Notes under the pieces: model-generated | Told to the model about the DNA's origin: nothing | Database searches by the model: none | Seen by the model: only the letters and a program-made list of their open reading frames with translations | From: Deltaproteobacteria bacterium | Lineage (GTDB): Bacteria; Desulfobacterota; Desulfarculia; JACQYL01 | Length of the DNA stretch: 64,000 bases | Reading direction: 5' to 3' | Assembly: GCA_016208165.1 (NCBI GenBank) | Contig: JACQYL010000098.1 | Span: 28,697 to 92,696, forward strand | In this document: piece after piece, positions 8,587 to 17,939 of the stretch | Position numbering within the stretch: the stretch's first letter is position 1 | How the letters are laid out: each line of letters opens with the position of its first letter | Made by a program: the position numbers and the translations under genes

Positions 8587-9975
8587 ATGAAGATACTACC
8601 TGCCTTGATGGTTCTTGCCTTGCTTGCAGGATGCGCCTCGACGCGTCCAACCGATCCGTACGGACCTATTGACTTACGAGGTCGCGCCGCTTCGCCGACC
8701 CCGCCGGCGGCATCGCCGCTCAAGGCGCCGGAAGGACCGATGACCCTGAAGCAGGCTGTCGAGATCGCGCTGGCCAATAACCCCGAAATCGCTGCGCGGG
8801 GCTGGGACACCACAGCGGCCGAGGCACGGCGAGGCCAGGCTGTCGGAGCGCGACTGCCCAGCCTTGGCCTGGCGGGCGGATATACCCATCACCTTGATAG
8901 ACAAAGGCTGATCGCCGCCGGCAAGGAGGGGGAGCCTGGGCTCTTCAGCCGGGATATCGTTTCCGGCGATCTCGTCCTTTCCCTGCCGCTTTTCACCGGT
9001 GGGCGGTTGGTTAGCCAAGTAAGCGCCGCCGAACTTCTCCGGGACGCGGCTGATCATCGACTCGCTCGCAGCCGGGAAGAGCTTGTCTTTAATGTGTCCA
9101 GTGTGTTTTTCAGCATTCTAGCTCAACGGCGCGTCATCGAATCTCTGGAGTTTTCAAGGCGCACACTGGCGGAGCATCTGAAACGAATTGATGAGCTGAT
9201 TGCGGCGCAAAAGGCCGCCAAGGTCGACCGGATGCGGACAGAGGTCCGGTTGGCGGACGTCGATCAACAACTGGTACGGGAAGCGAATCTCATGGCCATT
9301 CAGCGCCGTGCCCTGGCCAGTCTCTTAGGTATTGGAGGTCACATCGAAGAAATAACTCCGGTGGGGGAATTGGAACCCCAGGAAACCGCTCCGGCCCCCC
9401 AATTGGAGACAGCTCTCGCGACAGCTTGGAGAGGACGCGGAGACTACCTGGCGGCAAGGTCGGCGACAGAGGCCCAGGCCCGCAACGTGGACGTGGCCGA
9501 GTCCGGTCATTGGCCGACCATTTCCCTTCAAGGCGCCTATGGGGGGCGCTGGGCCGCGGGACCGTCAACTGGCTCAGGAGACGAAGGTGATGTGGGCCGT
9601 GTCGGCCTGGTCCTGGATGTGCCGCTTTTCGTGGGCGGCCAGGTGGATGCGAGAATCCACGAACAGCGCGCCAATCTCGCCGCTGCGCAGGAGCGGCTCC
9701 ACACCCTCGATCTCCAAGTGCGGCTCGAGGTCGAAACCGCTCTTCTCAACGTGGAATCTTCCGGTGAACGGGCGGCGGCCATTCGAAAATCAATTGCACA
9801 GGCCCGGGAAAGTCTTCGAATCGAGCGGCAGAAATATGATCTCGGTAAGGGGGCCATTGTGGATGTACTCGACGCCCAGGCCGCTTTGTTGGAGTCAGAG
9901 ACCAACTTCTATCGGGTGCTGGCCGAGCTTCAGATCGCTCAGGCCCAACTTAAACTGGCGATGGGTGAAGAATGA
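8587..9975 (+). CDS. TolC-family outer membrane efflux lipoprotein
   Basis: 462 residues. MKILPALMVLALLAGCAST is a lipoprotein signal with Cys at the LLAGC lipobox. Two OEP repeats follow: MTLKQAVEIALANNPEI near residue 50, and in the second half long helices with the conserved YDLGKGAIVDVLDAQAALL. This is the outer-membrane channel for the MFP and RND proteins encoded next. The ATG at 8587 has GGAATAAGGA just upstream. It overlaps the adaptor gene by 4 bases. Confidence 0.9.
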   Translation: MKILPALMVLALLAGCASTRPTDPYGPIDLRGRAASPTPPAASPLKAPEGPMTLKQAVEIALANNPEIAARGWDTTAAEARRGQAVGARLPSLGLAGGYTHHLDRQRLIAAGKEGEPGLFSRDIVSGDLVLSLPLFTGGRLVSQVSAAELLRDAADHRLARSREELVFNVSSVFFSILAQRRVIESLEFSRRTLAEHLKRIDELIAAQKAAKVDRMRTEVRLADVDQQLVREANLMAIQRRALASLLGIGGHIEEITPVGELEPQETAPAPQLETALATAWRGRGDYLAARSATEAQARNVDVAESGHWPTISLQGAYGGRWAAGPSTGSGDEGDVGRVGLVLDVPLFVGGQVDARIHEQRANLAAAQERLHTLDLQVRLEVETALLNVESSGERAAAIRKSIAQARESLRIERQKYDLGKGAIVDVLDAQAALLESETNFYRVLAELQIAQAQLKLAMGEE

Positions 9976-11114
9976 AAAATCGAACTGTCTTGATAACGCT
10001 GATCGTGAGCATGCTTGCCGTGTCCGGGACCTTCCTTGCTCGCGGCGTCACGTCCGACAAGCCGGAAGCCGGCCAACCGTCAAAACAGAAGCAGCCGCCG
10101 GTGGTCGAGGTGGTTTCAGCGTCAAAGGCAACCCTGTCCCTTGGGCTGGCGCTTACCGGCTCGGTGGATCCTTATCGTGTCGCCCGATTGGCTTCGCCCG
10201 CCGAGGGGCCGGTTCTCGGTATTCGTGTCCGTGAAGGCGACCACGTGAAGACCGGCGATGAGTTGCTTTCCGTTGGGCGAAAGAAAGGAATCGATGCGCT
10301 GATTGCCTCGCTGCGGGAGGAGCTCAAGAAGGAAGAGTACAACCTGAGCAGAACCCGCCAACTGGTGGACGGTGAAGCCCTCCCCGGGGAACAGCTCGAT
10401 CAGGCCAGAGCCGCCTGCGAAAATGTGCGCGCACAACTGATCCACGCGGAGGAAACGGCCCAGGACCATACCATCACTGCTCCTTGGGAAGGGGTGGTCT
10501 CCGGCTTACTTGTCAAGGAGGGTGAGTTCGTCGCGCCTCGTGCTGCATTGCTGGAAATGTACGATCCGTCCAGCCTCGTGATACGCGCGGCGGTCCCTGA
10601 GAAATACACGGCCGACATCGCGGCCGACATGCCGGTCGATGTCCGGTTGGACGCATACCCTGATGGCGTTCTCAAAGGGAGAGTCGAGCGGGTTTATCCC
10701 TATCTCGACCCACGGTTGCGCACTCGGACCATGGAAATCGTCCTGGACAAGTCCGTTCATCTTCTCCCGGGAATGTTCGCCCGATTGAGGGTGCTGCTGA
10801 AAACAGTGAGTGAAGCGGTTGTCGTGCCGTCGGAAGCCCTCGTTTTAACGCCGAAGGGCCGGGTGGTTTTCGTGGTGGAGGACGGGAAGGCCATCGGGCG
10901 CCCCGTCGAAACCGGCATCGAAGAAGGTAACCGCATTCAGATTATCGCCGGAGTCGTTCCCGGGGACAAGGTCGTCGTCGCCGGGAACGAAAAACTCAAA
11001 GACGGCGCCGCGGTGAGTCTTTCGGGAAGCGAGAAGTCGGGCAAGGGGAAGCTCCGAAACATGGCTGAACCGCCCGCCGGTGAAAAGATCAAGGCGGGGG
11101 GCGACGCGAAATGA
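9972..11114 (+). CDS. RND efflux periplasmic adaptor (MFP)
   Basis: 380 residues. It has an N-terminal signal/anchor, a biotinyl-lipoyl-like domain split by a helical hairpin (VLGIRVREGDHVKTGDELL near 80, and GVVSGLLVKEGEFVAP near 175), then a beta-barrel and a membrane-proximal domain (VPSEALVLTPKGRVVFVVEDG). It links the inner-membrane RND pump to the TolC-type channel. ATGA overlaps on both sides indicate a tightly coupled operon. Confidence 0.9.
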   Translation: MKNRTVLITLIVSMLAVSGTFLARGVTSDKPEAGQPSKQKQPPVVEVVSASKATLSLGLALTGSVDPYRVARLASPAEGPVLGIRVREGDHVKTGDELLSVGRKKGIDALIASLREELKKEEYNLSRTRQLVDGEALPGEQLDQARAACENVRAQLIHAEETAQDHTITAPWEGVVSGLLVKEGEFVAPRAALLEMYDPSSLVIRAAVPEKYTADIAADMPVDVRLDAYPDGVLKGRVERVYPYLDPRLRTRTMEIVLDKSVHLLPGMFARLRVLLKTVSEAVVVPSEALVLTPKGRVVFVVEDGKAIGRPVETGIEEGNRIQIIAGVVPGDKVVVAGNEKLKDGAAVSLSGSEKSGKGKLRNMAEPPAGEKIKAGGDAK

Positions 11115-14100
11115 AGATCACTCGCTACGCCATACATCGCAGGCTGGCCACCAGCGCCATCGTTGTCGCGCTTGTAGTTCTTGGACTCTATGGTCTCTGG
11201 CGGCTTCCGGTGGATTATCTGCCCAATATCACCTACCCGCTGGTCAAGGTTCAAATCAAATGGCAGGGGGCCACACCGGAGGAAATCGACACGGATATCG
11301 CCGATCCCATCGAACGACTCATGTCCACGGTGGATCGTTTGGATTATCTCGAATCTTCTTCGATCGAGGGGCTGTACGCCCTGAACGTGTACTTCGAGTA
11401 TGGCGCGGATGTCGACATCGCATTTCAGGATGTCCTCGCCGCCCTTACTCGCGCCCAACAGCAACTCCCCAGGGACATTGAAGCTCCATATGTATTCAAG
11501 GCCGATCCGTCCCAGCTTCCGGTGATGCAACTGACGGTCAGCTCCGACCGATGGAGTCCGGTGAAGCTGAGGGATTGGGCCGACAACTGGTTGCAGGATC
11601 GCATCCTGGCCGTCCGGGGCGTGGCCGGGACGGAAATCGTCGGCGGACTCGAGCGCGAGATTCGGATCCTGCTCGATCCGGCAGCCATGGAAAAGCACAA
11701 GCTTTCTCTGGACGCAGTCATCAAGCGGGTCGCAGCCGAGAATATCGAGCAGACGGGCGGCCGTGTCACGGTCGGTTCCAAGGAAATCATTGCCCGCACC
11801 ACGGGCGAGTTCGCAAGTCTCGACGACATTCGAACGGTTGTGGTGGCAAGGGATGGCCACCAAAAAGTCTACCTGCGAGACATTGCGGAAGTCATCGACG
11901 GCCATGAGGAGGCTCGGGTAATAACCCGCTTCAATGGGCGGGAATGCGTCAAGCTTTCGGTGTTGAAAGAAGCTGAAGCCAACACCGTTCAGGTGGCCGA
12001 GGCGGTGAGACGGCTTTTGGGCGACTTGAAAGCGGGATTGCCCAAGGGGCTCGAGCTTGACTATGTGGAAGATCAAGCCGTTTACGTGAAGCAGGCGCTC
12101 ACGGGCGTGCGCAATGCCGCGGTAGCGGCGGCGGCGTTATTGATTGTCGTGGTCTACCTGTTTCTGGGAAGCATAAGACAAGTCGTGGTAATGGTCATCG
12201 CCCTGCCACTGACTTTGGTGCTTAATTTCGGCTTGATGAAGCTCGCCGGTTTCTCTCTCAATATCTTCTCTCTGGGCGGGCTCGTCGTCGCCCTCGGTGT
12301 GGTGTTGGATAATTCCATCGTTGTCGTCGAAAACATTTCGCGCTTGCGGCGCAAGGATCCAGGGAAAGACGCCGACGCGCAAGCCGTGGATGCAACGAGC
12401 GAGGTCGGCTCGGCCCTTGTTGCGGCGACTCTGTCGTTTCTGGCCCTGTTCGTGCCGTTCCTCCTCGTTCCGGGTTTGACGAGCCTGCTCTTTCGCGAAC
12501 TGATCCTCGTCATTGCGGGCATCGTTGTCATCAGCCTCGCGGTGGCCGTGTCGGTGACCCCTATGATCATGGCGACCCTGTTTGGCGGAGGTCGACGGAA
12601 ACGGGGATCCGGCTGGTTTGAAGGTCTATTTGCTCGATTCACCGATGGCTACGGCTGGGTGCTGGAACGAATTATTCACCTGCGATGGGTCGCCGCGCCG
12701 GTTTTTCTCCTTGCGGTTTTCGCGGCCTTCGGGTTGTTGGGGCGGCTCGGCGGCGAATTTCTGCCGTCGATCGATGACGGTCGTATCATGGTCAAGGTTA
12801 AAATGCCGACCGGCGCTTCCGTGAGCGAAACAGACCGGGCGCTTCGGAAAATTGAAGAGCAGATTGCGGGCGATTCGCTGATTCAAAATACCTTCGCGCT
12901 CGCGGGCGGACAAGTGAAGGGACTGACCACTTACGAAATCGCCAATGAAGGAGAGGTTGACATCCAACTCGTTCCTAAGACCGCTCGAAATATCAGCACG
13001 GAAGCATACGTTGCCCAGCTCCGCAAACGCGTAAGCAAGCTTCAGCCCACGGGCGGCAAGGCCATGGTCAAACAGATGCCCATCAAAGGCGTCCACGGCA
13101 TGGGTGCGTCGGATATTGTCGTTCAGGTTCAGGGCCAAGATATGGAAGCCCTGGCCGATCTTTCCAACCGAACCGTACGGACGATCAATGAATTGGGGCG
13201 GTTTCAGAACGTGTATGTCTCCATGGACCTGTCAAAACCCGAATACCAGGTCAAGGTGGATCGGGTAAAGGCCGCTGAGCTAGGCGTGTCGGTCTCGGAT
13301 GTGGCGACATCCCTGCGCTCACTGATCACCGGAACGGTGGCGACCCGGTACCGTGAAGGCGGGGAGTACTACGACGTAAGGCTTTTGGTTCCGGAGAAGC
13401 GCATGACCGCTCGCCAAGATGTGGAGAATCTATCGCTTACCTGCGCCCAAGGCGATGCTCTGCGGCTGCGGGACATAGCCGCCGTGGTTCCCGCATCAGG
13501 ATCGGTGGAGATCGACCGGGAAGACCAGATCAAGCAAATCACCGTCGAAGCGGATATCTCGGGTCCCGATTTGGCCGGCGCGGTTAAAGAACTGAAGAAC
13601 GCCTTGGCCGGGCTGGACCGACCGGCGGGTTATGAATTCGACTTCGGCGGAAGGGCCAAAATGATGGCCGACATGAAAAACACGGTATTCGCGATTCTCG
13701 CTTTCGCGCTGTTCTTTTCCTTCATCGTTCTTACCGTGCAGTTCAATAGTCTCAAGTTGCCGGGATTGATACTGGGCAGCGTGCCGGTCTGTTTGGCCGG
13801 TGTGGTGTTTCTCATGTATTTGACGCATCTGCCGATAGGCGCCACGGTCATCATCGGGGTGCTGGTTGTTGTGGCCGCGACGGTCAACGACGGTGTCTTG
13901 CTCCTGACGTATGCCGGCGACCTTCAGGATCACGAGGGCTTGAAACCGCGCCGGGCCGTTTTGAACGCCGCGAAGATACGCCTGCGCCCCCGGATCATGA
14001 CAACCGTGACGACTATGATAGGATTTCTTCCCCTGGCGCTGAATCTGGAAGAAGGCGGAGACATGCTCCAACCCATGGCCGTCGCAGCCATCGGCGGACT

Positions 14101-14167
14101 GGGGATGGAAATTTTGGTGGCTCTGTTCTTGATGCCGTGTATGTATGTGATGGTCTCGAAGTCGTGA
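11111..14167 (+). CDS. RND efflux transporter permease
   Basis: 1018 residues with the duplicated RND architecture: TM1 near residue 15, a large periplasmic porter domain, TM2-6 from about 335, a second porter domain, and TM8-12 at the end. TM4 reads LGGLVVALGVVLDNSIVVVENI with one Asp in the proton-relay position; TM10 has TVNDGVLLLTYAG. The Gly/Asp pattern does not match the metal-specific CusA signature, so a drug, lipid or organic substrate is as likely as a metal ion. Last gene of the sigma/anti-sigma/efflux operon. Confidence 0.92.
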   Translation: MKITRYAIHRRLATSAIVVALVVLGLYGLWRLPVDYLPNITYPLVKVQIKWQGATPEEIDTDIADPIERLMSTVDRLDYLESSSIEGLYALNVYFEYGADVDIAFQDVLAALTRAQQQLPRDIEAPYVFKADPSQLPVMQLTVSSDRWSPVKLRDWADNWLQDRILAVRGVAGTEIVGGLEREIRILLDPAAMEKHKLSLDAVIKRVAAENIEQTGGRVTVGSKEIIARTTGEFASLDDIRTVVVARDGHQKVYLRDIAEVIDGHEEARVITRFNGRECVKLSVLKEAEANTVQVAEAVRRLLGDLKAGLPKGLELDYVEDQAVYVKQALTGVRNAAVAAAALLIVVVYLFLGSIRQVVVMVIALPLTLVLNFGLMKLAGFSLNIFSLGGLVVALGVVLDNSIVVVENISRLRRKDPGKDADAQAVDATSEVGSALVAATLSFLALFVPFLLVPGLTSLLFRELILVIAGIVVISLAVAVSVTPMIMATLFGGGRRKRGSGWFEGLFARFTDGYGWVLERIIHLRWVAAPVFLLAVFAAFGLLGRLGGEFLPSIDDGRIMVKVKMPTGASVSETDRALRKIEEQIAGDSLIQNTFALAGGQVKGLTTYEIANEGEVDIQLVPKTARNISTEAYVAQLRKRVSKLQPTGGKAMVKQMPIKGVHGMGASDIVVQVQGQDMEALADLSNRTVRTINELGRFQNVYVSMDLSKPEYQVKVDRVKAAELGVSVSDVATSLRSLITGTVATRYREGGEYYDVRLLVPEKRMTARQDVENLSLTCAQGDALRLRDIAAVVPASGSVEIDREDQIKQITVEADISGPDLAGAVKELKNALAGLDRPAGYEFDFGGRAKMMADMKNTVFAILAFALFFSFIVLTVQFNSLKLPGLILGSVPVCLAGVVFLMYLTHLPIGATVIIGVLVVVAATVNDGVLLLTYAGDLQDHEGLKPRRAVLNAAKIRLRPRIMTTVTTMIGFLPLALNLEEGGDMLQPMAVAAIGGLGMEILVALFLMPCMYVMVSKS

Positions 14168-14269
14168 GTTCCAGAACCAACGGGAAACTTGGGATACCTT
14201 TTTGAGGCGCTTCTCGATATCCTGCTTGGCGTTCTTTTCAAAACCTTTGGCAAGAGGACACACGGGATA

Positions 14270-14923
14270 ATGCTTGAGTTAAGAAACGTTACCAAGGCGT
14301 ACCGGGATCAACGGGTCCTGACCGAGGTCAATTTTGAAGTCCGGGAACGGGAGATGGTCAGCATCATGGGAAAATCCGGGGCCGGTAAGAGCACGTTGCT
14401 TGCCATCATAGCCGGCCTCGTCCGGCCGGACACCGGGCAGGTCCTGTATGACGCCGGCAATATCAGCGACCTGAACGAAGAAGAATTGGCAGCCTTCCGA
14501 CTCCATCATGTCGGTTTTATATTTCAGGATTTCAAACTCATTCCCTCGCTCTCCGTGCATGATAATATCCTGCTGGGCATTTACCCCCGCCGGGATATCG
14601 CCACTGCCGAAAAGGAAAAGCGGGTCAGGGAATTTGCCGAACAGGTCGGCTTGGCGGGCAAGCGGAATGAGCCAATCGACAATCTGAGCGGAGGAGAGAA
14701 ACAACGGGTAGCCATCGCCCGAAGCCTGGTTAACCATCCCGGTTTGGTTCTGGCCGATGAACCCACCGGCAACCTGGACTCGGCCACGGCCGCTGAAATC
14801 ATGATCCTTTTCAAAAAGCTGCATGAATCCATGGATACCACCTTTCTAATCATCACCCATGACCGGGACATCGCCGCCCATACCCAAAAAATCTTAACGC
14901 TAAAAGACGGAGCTCTGACGTGA
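14270..14923 (+). CDS. LolD/MacB-type ABC transporter ATPase
   Basis: 217 residues, the usual size of LolD-like ATPases. Walker [13 protein letters not shown]-loop [14 protein letters not shown], signature [13 protein letters not shown] and Walker [13 protein letters not shown] are all present. The ATG at 14270 opens the conserved [10 protein letters not shown] start; the longer upstream frame is not needed. It overlaps the next ORF by 4 bases, and the operon ends with two FtsX-like permeases, which together should form an envelope mechanotransmission or lipoprotein-handling ABC complex. Confidence 0.9.
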   Translation: MLELRNVTKAYRDQRVLTEVNFEVREREMVSIMGKSGAGKSTLLAIIAGLVRPDTGQVLYDAGNISDLNEEELAAFRLHHVGFIFQDFKLIPSLSVHDNILLGIYPRRDIATAEKEKRVREFAEQVGLAGKRNEPIDNLSGGEKQRVAIARSLVNHPGLVLADEPTGNLDSATAAEIMILFKKLHESMDTTFLIITHDRDIAAHTQKILTLKDGALT

Positions 14924-15342
14924 TGAATCGAATTATGAAGACGCCGGCCGGTCTGCTTGCTCTGATATGCCTCCTTCTTTCTTTTGAGAACGTATCTGCG
15001 CGGGCCGCTGAAATCGAAATGGAGATCTTCTATCTTCCCCACCGGCCGGCCATGACTGTGGTCGGCAAAGTGTTGCAGATTGCAGGAGAATTTGCCGGCG
15101 TGACCGTGCACAAATACAGCTTCGATGATCCGAACAGTCGTAAAATGGTAGCCAAATATCACCTGACTGAACACGTGCCGGTTGTCGTTTTTATCAACGG
15201 GAAGGACAGCTTCACGGTTGATGGCCGTGCCTTGCGGTTGCGGAATTTTCCGAAAGGAGACTCTTTCGTCCCTATGTTTACCGGAGAGTGGGACTATGCC
15301 GACCTGCGGACGATTCTTGCCGGTCTTGCCGGAGAAAAGTGA
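14920..15342 (+). CDS. Secreted thioredoxin-fold protein without CxxC
   Basis: 140 residues. A signal peptide (about 1-30, ending SARAAEIE) is followed by a thioredoxin-like core: [17 protein letters not shown] where CxxC would be, then [18 protein letters not shown] with the cis-Pro loop. The redox Cys pair is replaced by His-Arg-Pro-Ala and the mature protein has no Cys, so it cannot act as a disulfide reductase. Its place between an ABC ATPase and two FtsX permeases (overlaps of 4 and 1 bases) suggests a structural or binding partner of that transporter in the periplasm. Confidence 0.65.
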   Translation: MMNRIMKTPAGLLALICLLLSFENVSARAAEIEMEIFYLPHRPAMTVVGKVLQIAGEFAGVTVHKYSFDDPNSRKMVAKYHLTEHVPVVVFINGKDSFTVDGRALRLRNFPKGDSFVPMFTGEWDYADLRTILAGLAGEK

Positions 15343-16409
15343 TGAAACTGCCGGGCATCGTGCTGCGGAACCTGGTTTTCAACCGGAAAAAAACCCTGCC
15401 GGTTGTGTTTCTATGCGGCCTGATCATCCTGATTCCGGCGGCTTCGTATCTCCTGGTCCGCCACATTACCATTCTTGCCGACCGGCCCCTGGCGGCCCTG
15501 GACACCGAATTGATCATGCAGCGAGACACCGGCGCCAAGGAGTCGGCCTCGGTCAAAACCAGGGGACTGGTTGAACCCTTCAATCTGCACCATTTCAACA
15601 CGGAAAGTGCCGGCGGGCGTTTAAAGGAGATCAGCGGCATTTATCAATATTCCACTGCTCTCGTTCTCTGGCAATTCGATCCACAGAACACCTTGACCGT
15701 GGTTGGCCTCGACCCGGCTGACCCCCCGGTGGGACTCAGGAAAATCGAAAGCCTTCTCATGGAAGGCAGCCGCTTTTTCTCAAATAGCAGCGCCGATGAA
15801 GTGATCCTGGAACGTCATTTCGCCATACTCTTCGGCTATAAACCTGGTGGGCGCTTTCCGTTGGCCGGTCGCAACCTCGCCATTGTCGGCCTGGTTGATT
15901 TTATGGAGCAGAGCAACCTGAGCAACGCCGCCGTCTTTGTCCCCTACGAGACCGCACTCAATCTCTCCCAACAGAAAGAGCGGGTTGCCAACCAGGTCTT
16001 CATCGCCCTCGGCTCCTCCGCCAATATCGGTGGGATAAGCAATGAACTTAACCGCGTCTTTCCCGGTTTTTCCCTGATCAGCCGCGACAGTCTCTATAAA
16101 AACTTGTCTGCATTCAATCGCCTGATTTATCAGGGAGGCCGCCTGCTTGTGCTGCTGGTCATGCCCCTGGCGCTCCTGCTTCTTCTCTGGTTGTTGAAAA
16201 TGCACCGGCTGGAATTTGCGGGGCAGACCAACATACTCAAAACCCTGGGATGGCCCAAAGGCGATCTGCGTTATTGGCATGCTTTGGACATGGGCTATCT
16301 CCTGGCTGGAGGACTGCTGATCGCCGGAATCTTTTGCGTGATTCTCTATTTTCTCGTTTTGCCCCATTTGCAGATAGCGCCATTGCTTGACCAGGGATTT
16401 CAATTATGA
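15342..16409 (+). CDS. FtsX/MacB-like ABC permease
   Basis: 355 residues. TM1 lies near residue 20 ([18 protein letters not shown]), followed by a periplasmic domain of about 220 residues and three C-terminal TM segments ([18 protein letters not shown], then two more), the four-TM FtsX plan. The ATG at 15342 overlaps the previous stop by one base (TGATG). It pairs with the next permease as a heterodimer served by the LolD-like ATPase. The substrate is unknown. Confidence 0.8.
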   Translation: MKLPGIVLRNLVFNRKKTLPVVFLCGLIILIPAASYLLVRHITILADRPLAALDTELIMQRDTGAKESASVKTRGLVEPFNLHHFNTESAGGRLKEISGIYQYSTALVLWQFDPQNTLTVVGLDPADPPVGLRKIESLLMEGSRFFSNSSADEVILERHFAILFGYKPGGRFPLAGRNLAIVGLVDFMEQSNLSNAAVFVPYETALNLSQQKERVANQVFIALGSSANIGGISNELNRVFPGFSLISRDSLYKNLSAFNRLIYQGGRLLVLLVMPLALLLLLWLLKMHRLEFAGQTNILKTLGWPKGDLRYWHALDMGYLLAGGLLIAGIFCVILYFLVLPHLQIAPLLDQGFQL

Positions 16410-17650
16410 TGACTGAATATTTTCTCGCGTTTTTGCGGGCAAACAAGATCAAGACCATGGCGCTTTGCCTGAGCATCGCTTTTTATTTTGCTCTGGTGGT
16501 CATAGCCGCCACGTTGCACCGCGCCATCCCGGAAATCGCCCGGTTGCCGCTCAAGCAAATCGGCGTGCAGACGATAGTCCAGAAAACCGGTGAAATACCC
16601 GGCCGGATGGTCGGCGCCGTTTTTCCCCATTCCAACGCCCCGGTTTCAAAGGAACAATTCAGCCGGCTCGTCGGCCTGCCTTTTGTGGAAGAAGCGGATC
16701 TGGGCCTTTACTTCTGGTACTTCGATACCGCCTTTTTCAAGGCGGTCCTGGGTGTCGATCAAAAAAATCAACTATTCTTCTCTATCCTTGAGAAAAACAT
16801 CGACCGGGGCGCCCTTCAGCTCGGACAAAAAAGAATAGTCATAACCGCATCCTTCGGCGAGAAGCATGGACTGACCGTCGGGGATACCGTAGCCCTCGGA
16901 GATAAGGCCTACGTGGTCAGCGCTATTCTACGACCGAACATAAGCGGTAATATCATTCCGGCCGACGTTTACATGGACCTAGCCGATGCCCTGGAGGTGG
17001 TCAGAGATTCAGTGGAGATGCAGAACATCTATCGACTCGATGACGGTGATTTCGGCAATGTCGTGCTGCTCAGGGGCAACCCCGACTGGCGGGGCGCCAA
17101 GGAAACGCTGATCATGGAAGTGGATGACAAGTTCCTCGTATTCAGCGAAAAAACGTTTACTCGGGAAATCAGCGAACAGCTCGGCATCGTTTCGACGGCG
17201 GGCCGACTGCTCTTCATTATTCTGGGGGGTGTACTGGCGGTGGCCTTCGGCTTGTTGACCATCTTCAACGTGAAATCAAGGGAACGGGAAATCGCGATTT
17301 TACGGATGCTCGGTTGGCGTATTCTTGATCTCAAGAAACAGTTCATCGGTGAAAATATGATTCTGCTCTGTGTATCCATTCTTTCAGGCAGCGCACTCAG
17401 CCTGGCAGGGCTCTTCCTGCTTGGTCTCCAGACGGTCAAGATGGAAATTCCTTGGGATATCTCGGCCCGGCCCCATTTCCTGCCCGCGGAAAACAGTATT
17501 GAAAGGGTGGTATCGGCTCCTTTGCCCGTGCATTTCGATATCTTCATCTATATCGCCGCCATCATCGGCTTCCTACTGCTGTTCCTGGCCGTGAGTCTTC
17601 TATGTTTCCGCCGGATAAATAGGATTAAGCCATCGGAATGTTCATCGTGA
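16406..17650 (+). CDS. FtsX/MacB-like ABC permease
   Basis: 414 residues with an N-terminal TM (near 20), a periplasmic domain of about 230 residues and three TM segments in the last 150 residues. The cytoplasmic loop VKSREREIAILRMLGW is the diagnostic FtsX/LolC motif. It overlaps the previous permease gene by 4 bases. The C-terminal loop before the last TM is longer than usual. Confidence 0.85.
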   Translation: MMTEYFLAFLRANKIKTMALCLSIAFYFALVVIAATLHRAIPEIARLPLKQIGVQTIVQKTGEIPGRMVGAVFPHSNAPVSKEQFSRLVGLPFVEEADLGLYFWYFDTAFFKAVLGVDQKNQLFFSILEKNIDRGALQLGQKRIVITASFGEKHGLTVGDTVALGDKAYVVSAILRPNISGNIIPADVYMDLADALEVVRDSVEMQNIYRLDDGDFGNVVLLRGNPDWRGAKETLIMEVDDKFLVFSEKTFTREISEQLGIVSTAGRLLFIILGGVLAVAFGLLTIFNVKSREREIAILRMLGWRILDLKKQFIGENMILLCVSILSGSALSLAGLFLLGLQTVKMEIPWDISARPHFLPAENSIERVVSAPLPVHFDIFIYIAAIIGFLLLFLAVSLLCFRRINRIKPSECSS

Positions 17651-17939
17651 CCTGAAGCGTTTCCGGATCCTCGTCGTGGTTTCGTGGTTCGGGTAGCCCA
17701 TCCGGAAGCCCTTACAGAACCCATCGAGCCTACACGCCTGCGGGTCAAAGGCTTTTTCCCGGACATCTCGCCCATTGCAGGCCCAACGCCGGCCGCTTGC
17801 TTTCCACCCGGCAATGATATAAAGAAGGGGTTCGGTTCGGACACACGGCGCCTGGTGGCGCTCGGGTTTGTCCAACTCCACAGGCCGAGATGGGAGCCTC
17901 ATACCCCGCTGTCTAAAGCGTAACATCAGGAGCATTGAT

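Noticed and set aside
17651..17939. FMN riboswitch before the RibBA-like gene
   Set aside because: None of the conserved FMN aptamer blocks could be found in the 289-base gap.
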